A stretch of 64,000 bases of DNA from Sphingomonas sp. M1-B02 (GTDB lineage Bacteria > Pseudomonadota > Alphaproteobacteria > Sphingomonadales > Sphingomonadaceae), in the NCBI RefSeq assembly GCF_026167525.1, contig NZ_CP110679.1:248001-312000 (forward strand). The letters are read 5' to 3'. Shown one piece after another: positions 50,811 to 59,046 of the stretch (within the stretch, counting starts at the first letter, position 1; every line of letters starts with the position of its first letter). The notes below the pieces were generated by a model that did not search any database, was not told where the DNA came from, and saw only the letters and a list, made by a program, of their open reading frames with translations. Both the position numbers and the translations under genes were made by a program.

Positions 50811-50846
50811 GATTGGCGCCGCACATAAGGATTTTGGCGGAAATTG

Positions 50847-51209
50847 CTAGCTGGGTAGTGGCGCACGGAACAGGAACAATGCGCCCGCCGCGATCAGCGC
50901 GAAGCCGATCATGTGGTTCGCGGTGATCTTCTGCCCAAGATACAGCGTCGAGAAGATCGCGAAGATCAGCAGGGTGATGATCTCCTGCATCCCCTTCAGC
51001 TGGGCGGCCGAATAGACGCTGCTGCCCCAGCGATTGGCGGGGACGGCCAGGCAATATTCGAAGAAGGCGATGCCCCAGCTCGCGACGATCACCAGCAGCA
51101 GCGGCGCGCTCTTATGCTTGAGATGGCCGTACCAGGCGAAGGTCATGAAGATGTTCGACGCGACCAGCAGCAGGATCGGGGCGATGTGGGCGAAGGGAAG
51201 CGTAGGCAT
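50847..51209 (-). CDS. DMT (DUF486) family membrane protein
   Basis: A 120-residue protein with four hydrophobic helices: IAPILLLVASNIFMTFAWYG, PLLLVIVASWGIAFFEYCLA, ITLLIFAIFSTLYLG and MIGFALIAAGALFLFRAPLP. ANRWGSSVYSAAQLKGMQEI is a DUF486 hallmark. Its substrate is unknown; short DMT proteins work as dimers. Confidence 0.85.
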   Translation of the reverse strand: MPTLPFAHIAPILLLVASNIFMTFAWYGHLKHKSAPLLLVIVASWGIAFFEYCLAVPANRWGSSVYSAAQLKGMQEIITLLIFAIFSTLYLGQKITANHMIGFALIAAGALFLFRAPLPS

Positions 51210-51239
51210 GCCGCGACCATCGCGCCGATCGCGTGGCGG

Positions 51240-52250
51240 TCAAGCCTTGGTGACGATCTCCACGATCTCGTCGCCTTCGCGTAGCGCCTGCGCCTCGGGA
51301 TCGGCGAAGCCATAGGCGTTGCCGTCGCGATAGACGCGCAGGCCGACTCCGGTGGAAATCCCGGTCAGCGGCTTGCCGATTTCATTGGGCAGGGGGCAGC
51401 GCTCCTTGAGCTGGACGCGGCCGTGGATCGAAGCGAGGTCGGTCAGATAATCGGCCAGATGCGGCCCGGTGCACGAACTGGCGAGCAGCAGCCCGGCGAA
51501 ACTCACCGGATTGACGACCGTGGTCGCCCCCGCGGCGCGGGCGGGAAGCTCGTTATCCTCGTTGCGGACGATGATGCTGATCGGCACCGAGGGAGCGAGG
51601 TGGTGCGCGGTGAGGGTGATCAGGATCGAAGTATCGTCGCGCCCTGCCGCGACGATCAGCGCCTGCGCCTGCCCGATGCGGACATCCTCGAGCACCGAAT
51701 CGCGCGTGGCGTCGGCGCGCAATATGATGCAGCCGACGGCCTTGGCGCGCGCAAGGTTATCCTCGTCGGTGTCGACCACGACGATATTCTCCGGGCGCTC
51801 GCCCCGAGCGATGAGTTCATCGACCGCTTCGGACCCAGTCGTGCCATAGCCGGCGACCACGATGTGGCCGGAGAGATTTCGCTGGATCAGTGCCATGCGC
51901 CATTTGTCCCAGGTTCGCTTGAGGACGAAATTATATGCCGTGCCGATAAACAACAGAACGACGAAGATCCGGATCGGCGTAACCACCAACGCATCGAACA
52001 TCCGTGCGCTGTCGCTGACCGGAACGATATCGCCATAGCCCGTGGTGGTGATCGAAATCGACGTGAAATAGATGATGTCGAGGAAGCTGATATTGCCGTC
52101 GCTATTGTCGCGCAGCCCGTCGCGTTCGATCCAGTGCACTCCGATCGCCAGCGCCAGCAGGGCCACCACCGCCAGCACCCGCCAGCCGATCGCCGCCCAG
52201 ACGGGCAGGCTGGACTTGCGCTTGAGAGTGCCGGTCGGACGGATCGCCAT
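51240..52250 (-). CDS. two-helix potassium channel with RCK (TrkA-N/C) domains
   Basis: A 336-residue protein: helix VWAAIGWRVLAVVALLALAI, pore loop with selectivity filter TTTGYGDIVP, second helix, then an RCK N-domain (HIVVAGYGTTGSEAVDELIA, Rossmann GxGxxG-like) and a C-terminal TrkA-C segment. K+-selective channel gated by a cytosolic ligand. ATG at 52250 overlaps the NlpD-like gene stop (ATGA); the frame upstream is a shadow. Confidence 0.9.
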   Translation of the reverse strand: MAIRPTGTLKRKSSLPVWAAIGWRVLAVVALLALAIGVHWIERDGLRDNSDGNISFLDIIYFTSISITTTGYGDIVPVSDSARMFDALVVTPIRIFVVLLFIGTAYNFVLKRTWDKWRMALIQRNLSGHIVVAGYGTTGSEAVDELIARGERPENIVVVDTDEDNLARAKAVGCIILRADATRDSVLEDVRIGQAQALIVAAGRDDTSILITLTAHHLAPSVPISIIVRNEDNELPARAAGATTVVNPVSFAGLLLASSCTGPHLADYLTDLASIHGRVQLKERCPLPNEIGKPLTGISTGVGLRVYRDGNAYGFADPEAQALREGDEIVEIVTKA

Positions 52251-53305
52251 CAGGAAGCGGGCAATCTCGCCAGCGGATCGACCGGGGTTCTGCCCTGGCG
52301 GATCTCGAAGTGGAGCGAGGGGCGGTCGGCAAAGCCCGAATTGCCCGACAGCGCGATCATCTGGCCTTTCTTCACCGATTGGCCGCGCTGGACGAGCAAC
52401 TGGCTGGCATAGCCGTAGACGCTGGTGACGCTCGCGCCGTGCTTGAGGATGATCAGACCCCCCAGCGCCGGCACGTCGCTGCCGACATAAGCGACGACGC
52501 CGTCGGCCGCCGCGAGGACCGGCGTATCCAGCGCGACCGCGATCTTGATCCCGTCGTTGCGCTCGCCGCTCTTGCCGGGGCCGAAGCGGGCGATGATCGA
52601 ACCCTTCACCGGCCAGGCGAAGGCGGTGCGCAGCCGCGTGCTGGGCTCGGCGACCGGGGTCGTTGCGGGGAGCACGCGCTTGACCGAGGCAGTCGGCCGG
52701 GCGGGCTGGGCGTTGCTCGCGAGCGCGGGCTCGCCACCGGTGAGAATATCGTCGATATCGATATGGAAGCGCGCGGCGCGCTCCTCGATGCTCTCGGGGC
52801 CGGTGCTGGGGATCAGCAGGCGCTGGTTGGTTCGCAGGATATAGGGCTCGGCGAGCGCATTGGCGGCGATGATACGCGACCAATCGACTGCATAAGCCCG
52901 GGCGATGCCGATCCCGGTCTCGCCTGCGCGGACGAGGTGGTAACGCCCGCCCGGGATCGTCAGCCGCTGCCCGGGATGAATGACGAAGGGGGCGGCGATA
53001 TTATTGGCGCGGGCGATCGCTTCGGATCCGGCGCCGAGCTTGGCCGAAATCGACCGGAGCGAGTCGCCGGGCTCGACGACGTAGGTAGAGGCGGCGACCA
53101 GCTTCGCGTCGGGGGTAACGCGGCGTGCAACCCAGGCCGGGGGCGGGGCCGGCAAGGCCCGGACATCCTGCTCCGGGCGTCCGGAGGGGTCCCGCTGATC
53201 AGGTGCCTGCGGGGCTGGGCGATCATAGTCCGCCGACTGCTGGACGCCTCCGGGGATGCACCCCGAGACGAGTCCGATCGCCAGCACCAACATCCCCCTG
53301 CGCAT
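52250..53305 (-). CDS. NlpD-like lipoprotein, two LysM domains and a degenerate M23/LytM domain
   Basis: A 351-residue lipoprotein: signal ending LVSGC (lipobox), LysM 1 (YVVEPGDSLRSISAKLGAGS), LysM 2 (HLVRAGETGIGIARAYAVDW), then a LytM fold. The zinc ligands look lost: the H-x-x-x-D position reads NDGIK and the final HLHFE reads SLHFE. NlpD/EnvC proteins activate amidases without cutting peptidoglycan themselves. It directly follows surE, as nlpD does in enterobacteria. Start at 53305 follows AGGAG; an ATG at 53332 is the alternative. Confidence 0.87.
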   Translation of the reverse strand: MRRGMLVLAIGLVSGCIPGGVQQSADYDRPAPQAPDQRDPSGRPEQDVRALPAPPPAWVARRVTPDAKLVAASTYVVEPGDSLRSISAKLGAGSEAIARANNIAAPFVIHPGQRLTIPGGRYHLVRAGETGIGIARAYAVDWSRIIAANALAEPYILRTNQRLLIPSTGPESIEERAARFHIDIDDILTGGEPALASNAQPARPTASVKRVLPATTPVAEPSTRLRTAFAWPVKGSIIARFGPGKSGERNDGIKIAVALDTPVLAAADGVVAYVGSDVPALGGLIILKHGASVTSVYGYASQLLVQRGQSVKKGQMIALSGNSGFADRPSLHFEIRQGRTPVDPLARLPAS

Positions 53306-53336
53306 CACGCTCCTGCTCCCCCGGCTCGCCATCTTC

Positions 53337-54101
53337 TCAGCGATAGATTTTCCGCAGCATATCGAGAGATTCGCGATGCGTCAGGTCCAGATGCAGCGGC
53401 GTTACCGTGACATAGCCCTGTTCGATCGCTTCGAGATCGGTGTCGCGCACTGCATCGTGCGGCAGCCGGGCCATTGCCAGCCAGTAATAAGGGAAGCCGC
53501 GCGGATCGACGCGCTTGTCGAGTCCGACCCGGCCATAGTCGCGCAGACCCTGCGAGACGGCCTTGATGCCCCGGACGGCGTCGGCGGCCACGGGCGGGAA
53601 ATTGACGTTGAGCAAGGTGCGCGGCAGCCATTCCATGTCCATGAGCGGGCGCAACGTGCGCTCGCCCCAGGCCTCGGCGGTGTCGAACGGAACCTGGTCG
53701 CCTTGGCCGGACTGGGCGTAGCGCTGACTGAGCGCGATCGAGCGGATGCCCGCGAGCGCCCCTTCCATTGCTGCCGAGACGGTGCCGGAATAGCTGACAT
53801 CCTCGGCCAGGTTGCCGCCGCGATTGACGCCCGACAGGACGAGATCGGGGGGCGAATGCTTCATCACCTCGGCCAGCGCGAACATCACGCAATCGGTGGG
53901 CGTGCCGCGCACCGCATAGCGTTTGTCGTCGTGGCGGCGGACGCGGAACGGCTCGGTGAGCGTCAGCGCGCGGCCCTTGCCCGATTGCTCTTCGGCGGGG
54001 GCGACGACGGTGATGTCGTCGGAGAATTTACGCGCGATGCGTTCCAGGACGGCGAGGCCGCGGGCGTGGTAGCCGTCGTCGTTGGTGAGGAGGATGCGCA
54101 T
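53337..54101 (-). CDS. surE: 5'/3'-nucleotidase SurE
   Basis: A 254-residue SurE: MRILLTNDDGYHARGLAVLE (Asp-Asp metal site), SGVNRGGNLAEDVSYSGTVS and VTPLHLDLTHRESLD. It dephosphorylates nucleoside monophosphates in stationary phase. Start at 54101 after AGGATAGA, which lies in the arm of the adjacent repeat; the frame to 54146 reads into the repeat. Confidence 0.93.
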   Translation of the reverse strand: MRILLTNDDGYHARGLAVLERIARKFSDDITVVAPAEEQSGKGRALTLTEPFRVRRHDDKRYAVRGTPTDCVMFALAEVMKHSPPDLVLSGVNRGGNLAEDVSYSGTVSAAMEGALAGIRSIALSQRYAQSGQGDQVPFDTAEAWGERTLRPLMDMEWLPRTLLNVNFPPVAADAVRGIKAVSQGLRDYGRVGLDKRVDPRGFPYYWLAMARLPHDAVRDTDLEAIEQGYVTVTPLHLDLTHRESLDMLRKIYR

Positions 54102-54104
54102 TCT

Positions 54105-54288
54105 ATCCTCCCCGGTACGGAGCGGCGGGTGCCCCCGGCAATCCAAGATCGCGCTGGGAGCGCGATCGACCCGACGCTGGGGACCGCCGCGAAGCGGTGG
54201 TGGAGGGGGCCGGCCGCGAGCAAAGTGGCTCGTGGAAAGCCCCCTCCGTCAGCGCTTCGCGCTGCCACCTCCCCATGCCGGGGAGGAT
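54105..54288. repeat. MITE-like palindromic intergenic element
   Basis: Terminal arms ATCCTCCCCGG (54105-54115) and CCGGGGAGGAT (54278-54288) are inverted copies bounding about 180 bases with internal palindromes (GATCGCGCTGGGAGCGCGAT; CAGCGCTTCGCGCTG). It exactly fills the space between the serS stop and the surE start, with one arm over the surE ribosome-binding site. Such elements recur in sphingomonad genomes; no transposase gene is here. Confidence 0.7.
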
Positions 54289-55559
54289 CATCTCGGCTCC
54301 AGCCGGCTAAGCCCGCCAAGATAGGGTTGCAGCACTTGCGGGACGGCGACCGAGCCATCCTCCTGCTGGTAATTCTCGATCACCGCGACGAGCGTGCGGC
54401 CGACCGCAAGTCCCGAGCCGTTGAGGGTGTGGACGAAGCGCGTCGCTTTCTCGCCTTCGGGCCGGAAGCGGGTGTTCATCCGCCGCGCCTGGAAATCGGT
54501 GCAGGTCGAGACGCTTGAAATCTCGCGATAGCGCGCCTGGCCGGGCAGCCACACTTCGAGATCGTAGGTGCGGGCGGCGGAGAAGCCCATGTCGCCGGTG
54601 CACAATTTCATGCGGCGGAAGGCCAGGCCGAGCCTGGTCAGGATATCCTCGGCGCAGGCGGTCATTCGCTCGTGCTCGGCTTCGGAGTGTTCGGGGGTGG
54701 TGATCGAGACCATCTCGACCTTTTCGAACTGGTGCTGGCGGATATAGCCGCGCGTATCGCGCCCGGCCGAGCCCGCTTCGGAGCGGAAGCAGGGGGTCAA
54801 TGCCGTAAATCGGAGCGGCAAGGCTTCCTCGGGCAGGATCTGCTCGCGCACCGCGTTGGTGAGGCTCACTTCGGAGGTGGGGATCAACCAGCGGCCATCG
54901 GTGGTGCGGAAACTGTCTTCGGCAAATTTGGGAAGCTGGCCGGTGCCGAACATCACTTCGTCGCGCACCATCAGCGGGACGACGGCTTCCTCGAAGCCAT
55001 GCTCGCGGGTCAACGTATCGAGCATGAACTGGCCCAGCGCGCGGTGCAGCCGGGCGGCGTGGCCGCGCAGGAAGGTGAAGCGCGAGCCTGCGAGCAGCGC
55101 GCCGGTCTCGAAATCCAGGCCCAGTGCGGGCCCGAGCACGTCGTGCTCGCGCGGCGTGAATGCGAACGCGGGCACTGTGCCGCGTTCGTGGACCAGCTCG
55201 TTGTCGTCTTCGTCGGCGCCTTGCGGAACGTCGGCGAGCGGCAGGTTCGGAAGCGCAGCAAGCGCGTCGTTGAGCATGACGCCGACGGCCTTCTCTTCGA
55301 CTTCAAGAGCGGGCAACCGCTCCTTGAGCGCTGCGACTTCGGCCATCAAGACCGTGGGATCGTCGCGCCGGGCCTTCGCCGCACCGATCGCCTTCGACGC
55401 CTCGTTGCGGCGCGCCTGGCCGGCCTGCAATTCGGTCAGCAGCGAGCGGCGGCGTTCGTCGAGGGCGAGCAGTTCGGAGGACTGCGGTTCGACCCCGCGG
55501 CGGGCAAGGCCCTGGTCGAACGCCTGGGGGTCTTCGCGGATGAAGCGGATGTCATGCAT
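54288..55559 (-). CDS. serS: seryl-tRNA synthetase
   Basis: A 423-residue class II synthetase: N-terminal coiled-coil arm, motif 2 [20 protein letters not shown], then [20 protein letters not shown] and motif 3 [20 protein letters not shown]. It charges tRNA-Ser and tRNA-Sec. The stop is within the last bases of the upstream repeat arm. Confidence 0.96.
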   Translation of the reverse strand: MHDIRFIREDPQAFDQGLARRGVEPQSSELLALDERRRSLLTELQAGQARRNEASKAIGAAKARRDDPTVLMAEVAALKERLPALEVEEKAVGVMLNDALAALPNLPLADVPQGADEDDNELVHERGTVPAFAFTPREHDVLGPALGLDFETGALLAGSRFTFLRGHAARLHRALGQFMLDTLTREHGFEEAVVPLMVRDEVMFGTGQLPKFAEDSFRTTDGRWLIPTSEVSLTNAVREQILPEEALPLRFTALTPCFRSEAGSAGRDTRGYIRQHQFEKVEMVSITTPEHSEAEHERMTACAEDILTRLGLAFRRMKLCTGDMGFSAARTYDLEVWLPGQARYREISSVSTCTDFQARRMNTRFRPEGEKATRFVHTLNGSGLAVGRTLVAVIENYQQEDGSVAVPQVLQPYLGGLSRLEPR

Positions 55560-55650
55560 CGCGTCAGCCTATGGCGGCGGCCGGGGGGGCGCGCAACCCT
55601 GGGGCGCGGCGCTGCGTTAGGAGGAGGCAACTGCAACAAGGAGATCAAAT

Positions 55651-56082
55651 ATGCAGGTTCCGCACGATGCCGTCGTGATGGTCGTCGATGGGCGCAAGAT
55701 GCTTTTCCTCCGCAACGCCGGCGATGCCGAATTCCCGAACCTGCAGGTGGAGGACAAGGAGGTTCAGGATAACCCCAAGGACTCGGACCAGAAGACCGAT
55801 ACGGCGGGCCAGGCATCCTCCACCACGATGGGCACGATGGGCGAGACCGACTTTCATCAGCAGGAGGAGGACCGCTTCGCCGCGGAAGCTGCCGAAATGC
55901 TGAAGAAACGCGCGCTGAACAATGATTTCGAATCGCTGATCATCGTCGCGGCGCCGCGCACGTTGGGCGAACTGCGCAAGCATTATCATGTGTCGGTAAG
56001 CCAGCGGCTGGCGGGCGAGATCAGCAAGGACCTGACCGGGCACACCGTGCCGCAGATCGAGGAAGCGCTGCAGAAGGCCTGA
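55651..56082 (+). CDS. host attachment protein family (PF10116-like)
   Basis: A 143-residue protein: VPHDAVVMVVDGRKMLFLRN, a Gln/Asp-rich centre and FESLIIVAAPRTLGELRKHY with VSQRLAGEISKDLTGHTVPQIEEAL match the family first seen in plant-attachment genes of Agrobacterium. Fold is related to archaeal eRF1-like domains; biochemical role is unknown. AAGGAG precedes the ATG at 55651. Confidence 0.85.
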   Translation: MQVPHDAVVMVVDGRKMLFLRNAGDAEFPNLQVEDKEVQDNPKDSDQKTDTAGQASSTTMGTMGETDFHQQEEDRFAAEAAEMLKKRALNNDFESLIIVAAPRTLGELRKHYHVSVSQRLAGEISKDLTGHTVPQIEEALQKA

Positions 56083-56091
56083 TCTTCCGGC

Positions 56092-56118
56092 CGTCACTTC
56101 CCACGCGGAAGTGACGGC
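56092..56118. terminator. bidirectional hairpin terminator
   Basis: GCCGTCACTTCC (56092-56103) pairs perfectly with GGAAGTGACGGC (56107-56118) around a three-base loop (CAC-like). It lies between convergent genes. There is no long T-tract. Confidence 0.65.
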
Positions 56119-56124
56119 ATCGGA

Positions 56125-57024
56125 TCAGGCTGCGACGATATCCTGCTTTTTCTTGGCAAAGCGACGGCGCGCTACCAGGGCGGCGGCAGCGCCACCGAAC
56201 AGCAGGATCATCGGCGGAGCAGGGACGGGGGCAGGGCCACCCGACGAACCACTCGAGCCATGATGGCCGCTGGACCCGTGACTCGATCCGCCGCAATCCT
56301 TGCCATATTTGCAGCCCCAGCCGCTCGAATTGCTCCAGCCGCTACTGGTCGAGCTCGAGGTCGAGGATGATCCCGAAGTGGAGCTCGACGTCGACGAAGA
56401 AGTCGAGATGCCGCTGGAGGTTGACGAAGAGGTCGATACGCCGCTCGACGTCGAGGTCGACGAACCGCCCGTGGAGGTCGACGTCGATGAGCCACCCGTG
56501 GAGGTCGATGTCGAGGAGCCCCCCGTCGAGGTCGACGAGCCGCCGGTCGACGTGCTGGTCGATCCGCCGCTGCTGTTCGAGCTCGAAATCTCGATATTGA
56601 TGCCGCTAGATCCCGAGCTGCTGCCCGAGCTCGAACCGGAACTGCCAAAGAAGCCGCCTGCGAAGAAGCCCCCGCCGAAGCCGCCGCCAAAGCCACCCGA
56701 GCCGCCGATCACCGCGAGCGAGCCGCCCGATCCGCTGGAGCCCATGTCCTGGACCGGCGGCAACGGGACCGGAGCCCCCTGCGCGGTGACAACCACAACC
56801 TGCGGCTGCGCCTGGGTCGTGGTCGTGACGGTGCGACGTGCCACGCGCGGCTGTGCGCGGCGCACCGTGGTCCGGCGGACCACGCGCTTCTTCGCGACCG
56901 TATATTGTTTCACGACGCGGGGCTTCTGCGCCACGCGTTCCGTTACATAGACTCCACTGCCGCCCACGACGGCGCCGCCGCAAACACAAGCGCAGAGTTT
57001 TGCCAAGGCCATGCGAACCGACAT
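56125..57024 (-). CDS. Ser/Thr/Gly-rich exported protein with PEP-CTERM-like tail (candidate XrtA substrate)
   Basis: A 299-residue protein: N-terminal signal-like helix (LAKLCACVCGGAVVGGSGVY), a basic region (VVRRTTVRRAQPRVARR), a Gly-rich block, then Ser/Thr tandem repeats (GGSSTSTST units of nine residues), and a C-terminus APVPAPPMILLFGGAAAALV followed by ARRRF: Pro-rich motif, membrane helix, Arg cluster. That order is the PEP-CTERM sorting architecture with PAP in place of PEP. Export and processing by the exosortase at 1825-3354 is inferred. The Ser/Thr block is suited to glycosylation. Start at 57024 follows GGGAAGAG. Confidence 0.75.
   Translation of the reverse strand: MSVRMALAKLCACVCGGAVVGGSGVYVTERVAQKPRVVKQYTVAKKRVVRRTTVRRAQPRVARRTVTTTTQAQPQVVVVTAQGAPVPLPPVQDMGSSGSGGSLAVIGGSGGFGGGFGGGFFAGGFFGSSGSSSGSSSGSSGINIEISSSNSSGGSTSTSTGGSSTSTGGSSTSTSTGGSSTSTSTGGSSTSTSSGVSTSSSTSSGISTSSSTSSSTSGSSSTSSSTSSGWSNSSGWGCKYGKDCGGSSHGSSGHHGSSGSSGGPAPVPAPPMILLFGGAAAALVARRRFAKKKQDIVAA
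56462..56560. repeat. tandem coding repeat, 27-base units
   Basis: Units beginning at 56462, 56489, 56516 and 56537 repeat a 27, 27 and 21-base pattern that encodes GGSSTSTST-type nonapeptides on the minus strand in the preceding gene. Copy number may vary between strains. Confidence 0.7.
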
Positions 57025-57188
57025 GATGTCCACTCTTCCCTTTGCTGGCGCTCGCTCCCCACGGGGATCGTCAGCAGCTTCCGCGCCCTCAATGACGCGA
57101 AAGTGCAGAACAAATTGTTAAGCGCAAGCGATCGCGCTCTCGTTTACCTTGATCTTGCCAACTTTTTCTCGTCCGCCGCACTGAGCTT

Positions 57189-57196
57189 ATGGTTAA
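57189..57196 (-). promoter_or_regulatory. CtrA half-site (TTAACCAT)
   Basis: ATGGTTAA on the plus strand is the reverse complement of TTAACCAT, the Caulobacter CtrA half-site. It is isolated, so binding is only possible in principle; the window encodes chpT and an RcdA-like gene of the same pathway. Confidence 0.25.
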
Positions 57197-57328
57197 TGTG
57201 CTGCAACGACACAGTTGGCGTTAACGACTATGACCGACTTCCTAATCAACGTGGTTAATTCGAACAGATGTGGCCGGACGTTCAGAATCGGCTAATCCCC
57301 CCTAGTCGAAGGGGAATTAACGCCGATC

Positions 57329-57342
57329 ATGATCCAAATCAT
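57329..57342. promoter_or_regulatory. FNR/FixK-like palindrome
   Basis: ATGAT-CCAA-ATCAT is a perfect inverted repeat with the TGAT-N4-ATCA core of CRP/FNR-family sites, about 100 bases upstream of the dksA start. Consensus outer bases (T and A) are exchanged, so affinity is uncertain. Confidence 0.3.
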
Positions 57343-57440
57343 GCGCTTGTTAATGGGCCCGCGCGAAAGTATAGGGCCAGCGGGCAAAAGGGCGGTCTTC
57401 TAGCGGCTTGGCCACTGTCGACCGGGAGTGGAGAGTGGGG

Positions 57441-57908
57441 ATGGCTACAGTTTTGGAACGTTTCGACGAACCTGGTAAACACCTGCCGCCGGCTGCGAAC
57501 GATGGCGACAACGGCTATCGCCCGCATGGCGACGAGGCTTTCATGAACCCGCGTCAGCTGGAATATTTTCGCCAGAAGCTGGTCGCCTGGAAAGACGCAA
57601 TCTATCGCGAGGCGGCGGGCACGCTCAATCAGCTCCAGGCCGATTCGCTGCGCGAGGCAGATCTCACCGACCGCGCTTCGAGCGAGACCGATTGGTCGAT
57701 CGAGCTGCGCACGCGCGATCGCCAGCGCAAGCTGATCGCCAAGATCGACGCCGCGATGCGCCGGATCGAGGAGGGCGAATATGGCTATTGCGAAGTGACC
57801 GGCGAACCGATCTCGCTCGCGCGGCTGGAAGCGCGACCGATCGCGACGATGACGGTCGAGGCGCAAGAACGCCACGAGCGCAACGAAAAGGTTTCGCGCG
57901 AGGAATAA
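57441..57908 (+). CDS. dksA: RNA polymerase-binding transcription factor DksA (low-Cys form)
   Basis: A 155-residue DksA: long coiled-coil (NPRQLEYFRQKLVAWKDAIY; LTDRASSETDWSIELRTRDR) with the tip acidic pair region, then the globular part GYCEVTGEPISLARLEARPI ATMTVEAQERHER. Only one of the four zinc cysteines remains (Cys in YGYCEVTGEP), so the fold is zinc-independent as in several alphaproteobacterial DksA proteins. It works with ppGpp at rRNA promoters. Start at 57441 follows GGAG. Confidence 0.9.
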   Translation: MATVLERFDEPGKHLPPAANDGDNGYRPHGDEAFMNPRQLEYFRQKLVAWKDAIYREAAGTLNQLQADSLREADLTDRASSETDWSIELRTRDRQRKLIAKIDAAMRRIEEGEYGYCEVTGEPISLARLEARPIATMTVEAQERHERNEKVSREE

Positions 57909-57984
57909 TCGCGCGGCATTTACGCTTTCGATAGGGATTGCTGTTCTAAGTCGCGCGACGTCAATTTGCGTTCGGATAGCATCG

Positions 57985-58359
57985 ATGGAACAGTTCTCCC
58001 CCGACCCCTTGAGCGCGTTGTCGGCCGACGATTTCACCGGCCAGCGTAGCGGATCCCGCGACAGCCTGATGCTGACGGCGCAGTTTCGCGTCGACGACGG
58101 GGAGATCGAGCAGGTGCGCGTGCGCAACCTCTCGTCGGGCGGTTTGATGGCGGATTACACCGCGCCGATCACGCCGAAGACACCGGTGCAGATCGAGGTG
58201 CGTGGGATCGGCTGGCTGCGCGGCCGAGTTGCCTGGACCGCGGAGGGTCGCATCGGCGTCGCGTTCGACAATGACATCGATCCGATGCTCGCCCGCAAGC
58301 CGGTCGGCAAGGGCGGCCATACGCCGCATTATGCGAAGGCGATCGTTCCCCGGCGCTGA
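57985..58359 (+). CDS. PilZ domain protein
   Basis: A 124-residue protein. RVRNLSSGGLMADYTAPITP carries the (D/N)xSxxG c-di-GMP motif, and upstream Arg residues (QRSGSRDSLMLTAQFRV) may supply the RxxxR part, although spacing is imperfect. It ends GRIGVAFDNDIDPMLARK. A c-di-GMP-responsive adaptor is likely. Confidence 0.8.
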   Translation: MEQFSPDPLSALSADDFTGQRSGSRDSLMLTAQFRVDDGEIEQVRVRNLSSGGLMADYTAPITPKTPVQIEVRGIGWLRGRVAWTAEGRIGVAFDNDIDPMLARKPVGKGGHTPHYAKAIVPRR

Positions 58360-58455
58360 CGGGTGCCGAGGCGGCGGGCGGTTCGCAAGTCCGCCTCTTG
58401 CCGCCGGGGTGCGGCACGCGTGCGACACCCCGCGACGAAAGCGGAAAGGGGGCCG

Positions 58456-58608
58456 TTAGCGGCTCATCTCTTCCTTGACGCGCAGTTTCCGCTTCTTCAA
58501 CTCCGCGAGCAGGATCTGGTCCGGCAGCGGTCGCTGCGCCTCGCTGGCGATGCGTTGGTCCAGAGTGGAATGCTTGGCGTTGAGAGCCGTGAAATGCGCA
58601 TTCTGCAT
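58456..58608 (-). CDS. YdcH/DUF465 family protein (minus copy)
   Basis: A 50-residue helical protein: MQNAHFTALNAKHSTLDQRI, ASEAQRPLPDQILLAELKKR and KLRVKEEMSR. It fits the short DUF465 (YdcH) coiled-coil family of unknown role. AGGAGG lies about eleven bases before the ATG. A second member is encoded divergently at 58776. Confidence 0.8.
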   Translation of the reverse strand: MQNAHFTALNAKHSTLDQRIASEAQRPLPDQILLAELKKRKLRVKEEMSR

Positions 58609-58775
58609 GGGAAGCGTTCCTCCTGATGTGGTCGCTGGACGATCGAATAGATCAGCTTTCCGGACGCTTGTCGCCCCCCTCCTAGCCCACAAGCGACAGC
58701 CCGTCGAAAAGTCGCGGTGATCCGTTGCGGAGCAGGAAAGCTTCGTGCAGGGAGGGGAGGTATCGGGGGGTGGGA

Positions 58776-58973
58776 ATGGACGAACGCGAGATCCTGAAAC
58801 GGCTCGAAGCGTTGCGCTCCGAGCATCGCGACCTGGACGCCAGCATCGACGCCTTGCTCTTCGCAGCGTCGGTGGATCAGCTCCAGATCGCACGGCTGAA
58901 AAAGCGCAAGCTCAAGCTGCGCGACGAGATTGCCGAGCTTGGCGATCAGCTGATTCCGGACATAATCGCCTGA
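58776..58973 (+). CDS. YdcH/DUF465 family protein (plus copy)
   Basis: A 65-residue protein: MDEREILKRLEALRSEHRDL, DASIDALLFAASVDQLQIAR and LKKRKLKLRDEIAELGDQLI. The LKKRKLKLRDEI segment parallels ELKKRKLRVKEEM of the minus-strand neighbour, so they are paralogues in divergent orientation with a 167-base shared promoter region. Start at 58776 following a GGAGGGGAGG tract. Confidence 0.82.
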   Translation: MDEREILKRLEALRSEHRDLDASIDALLFAASVDQLQIARLKKRKLKLRDEIAELGDQLIPDIIA

Positions 58974-59046
58974 GACTCCCGCGGCGGGATCGACCGGGTG
59001 AAATTAAGCATTTTGTTACCGTGAATCCTGTGGCAGCCATAGTCGG

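Larger units (their letters stand above)
57025..57440. other. AT-richer divergent intergenic region with regulatory motifs
   Basis: About 415 bases without a gene between the PEP-CTERM-like gene (minus) and dksA (plus). It is richer in TTAA than elsewhere: six copies (57118, 57193, 57221, 57255, 57317, 57350), one inside a perfect CtrA half-site. No TTAA-N7-TTAA full box and no convincing RNA gene were found. Likely the promoter region for both neighbours. Confidence 0.5.

Noticed and set aside
56380..56560. Regular short repeats that might look like a CRISPR or tandem array
   Set aside because: Units are contiguous 27-base coding repeats for Ser/Thr/Gly peptides, with no spacers.
57118..57353. 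Full CtrA boxes (TTAA-N7-TTAA)
   Set aside because: Six TTAA tetramers are present but none has the 7-base spacing; only one half-site remains.
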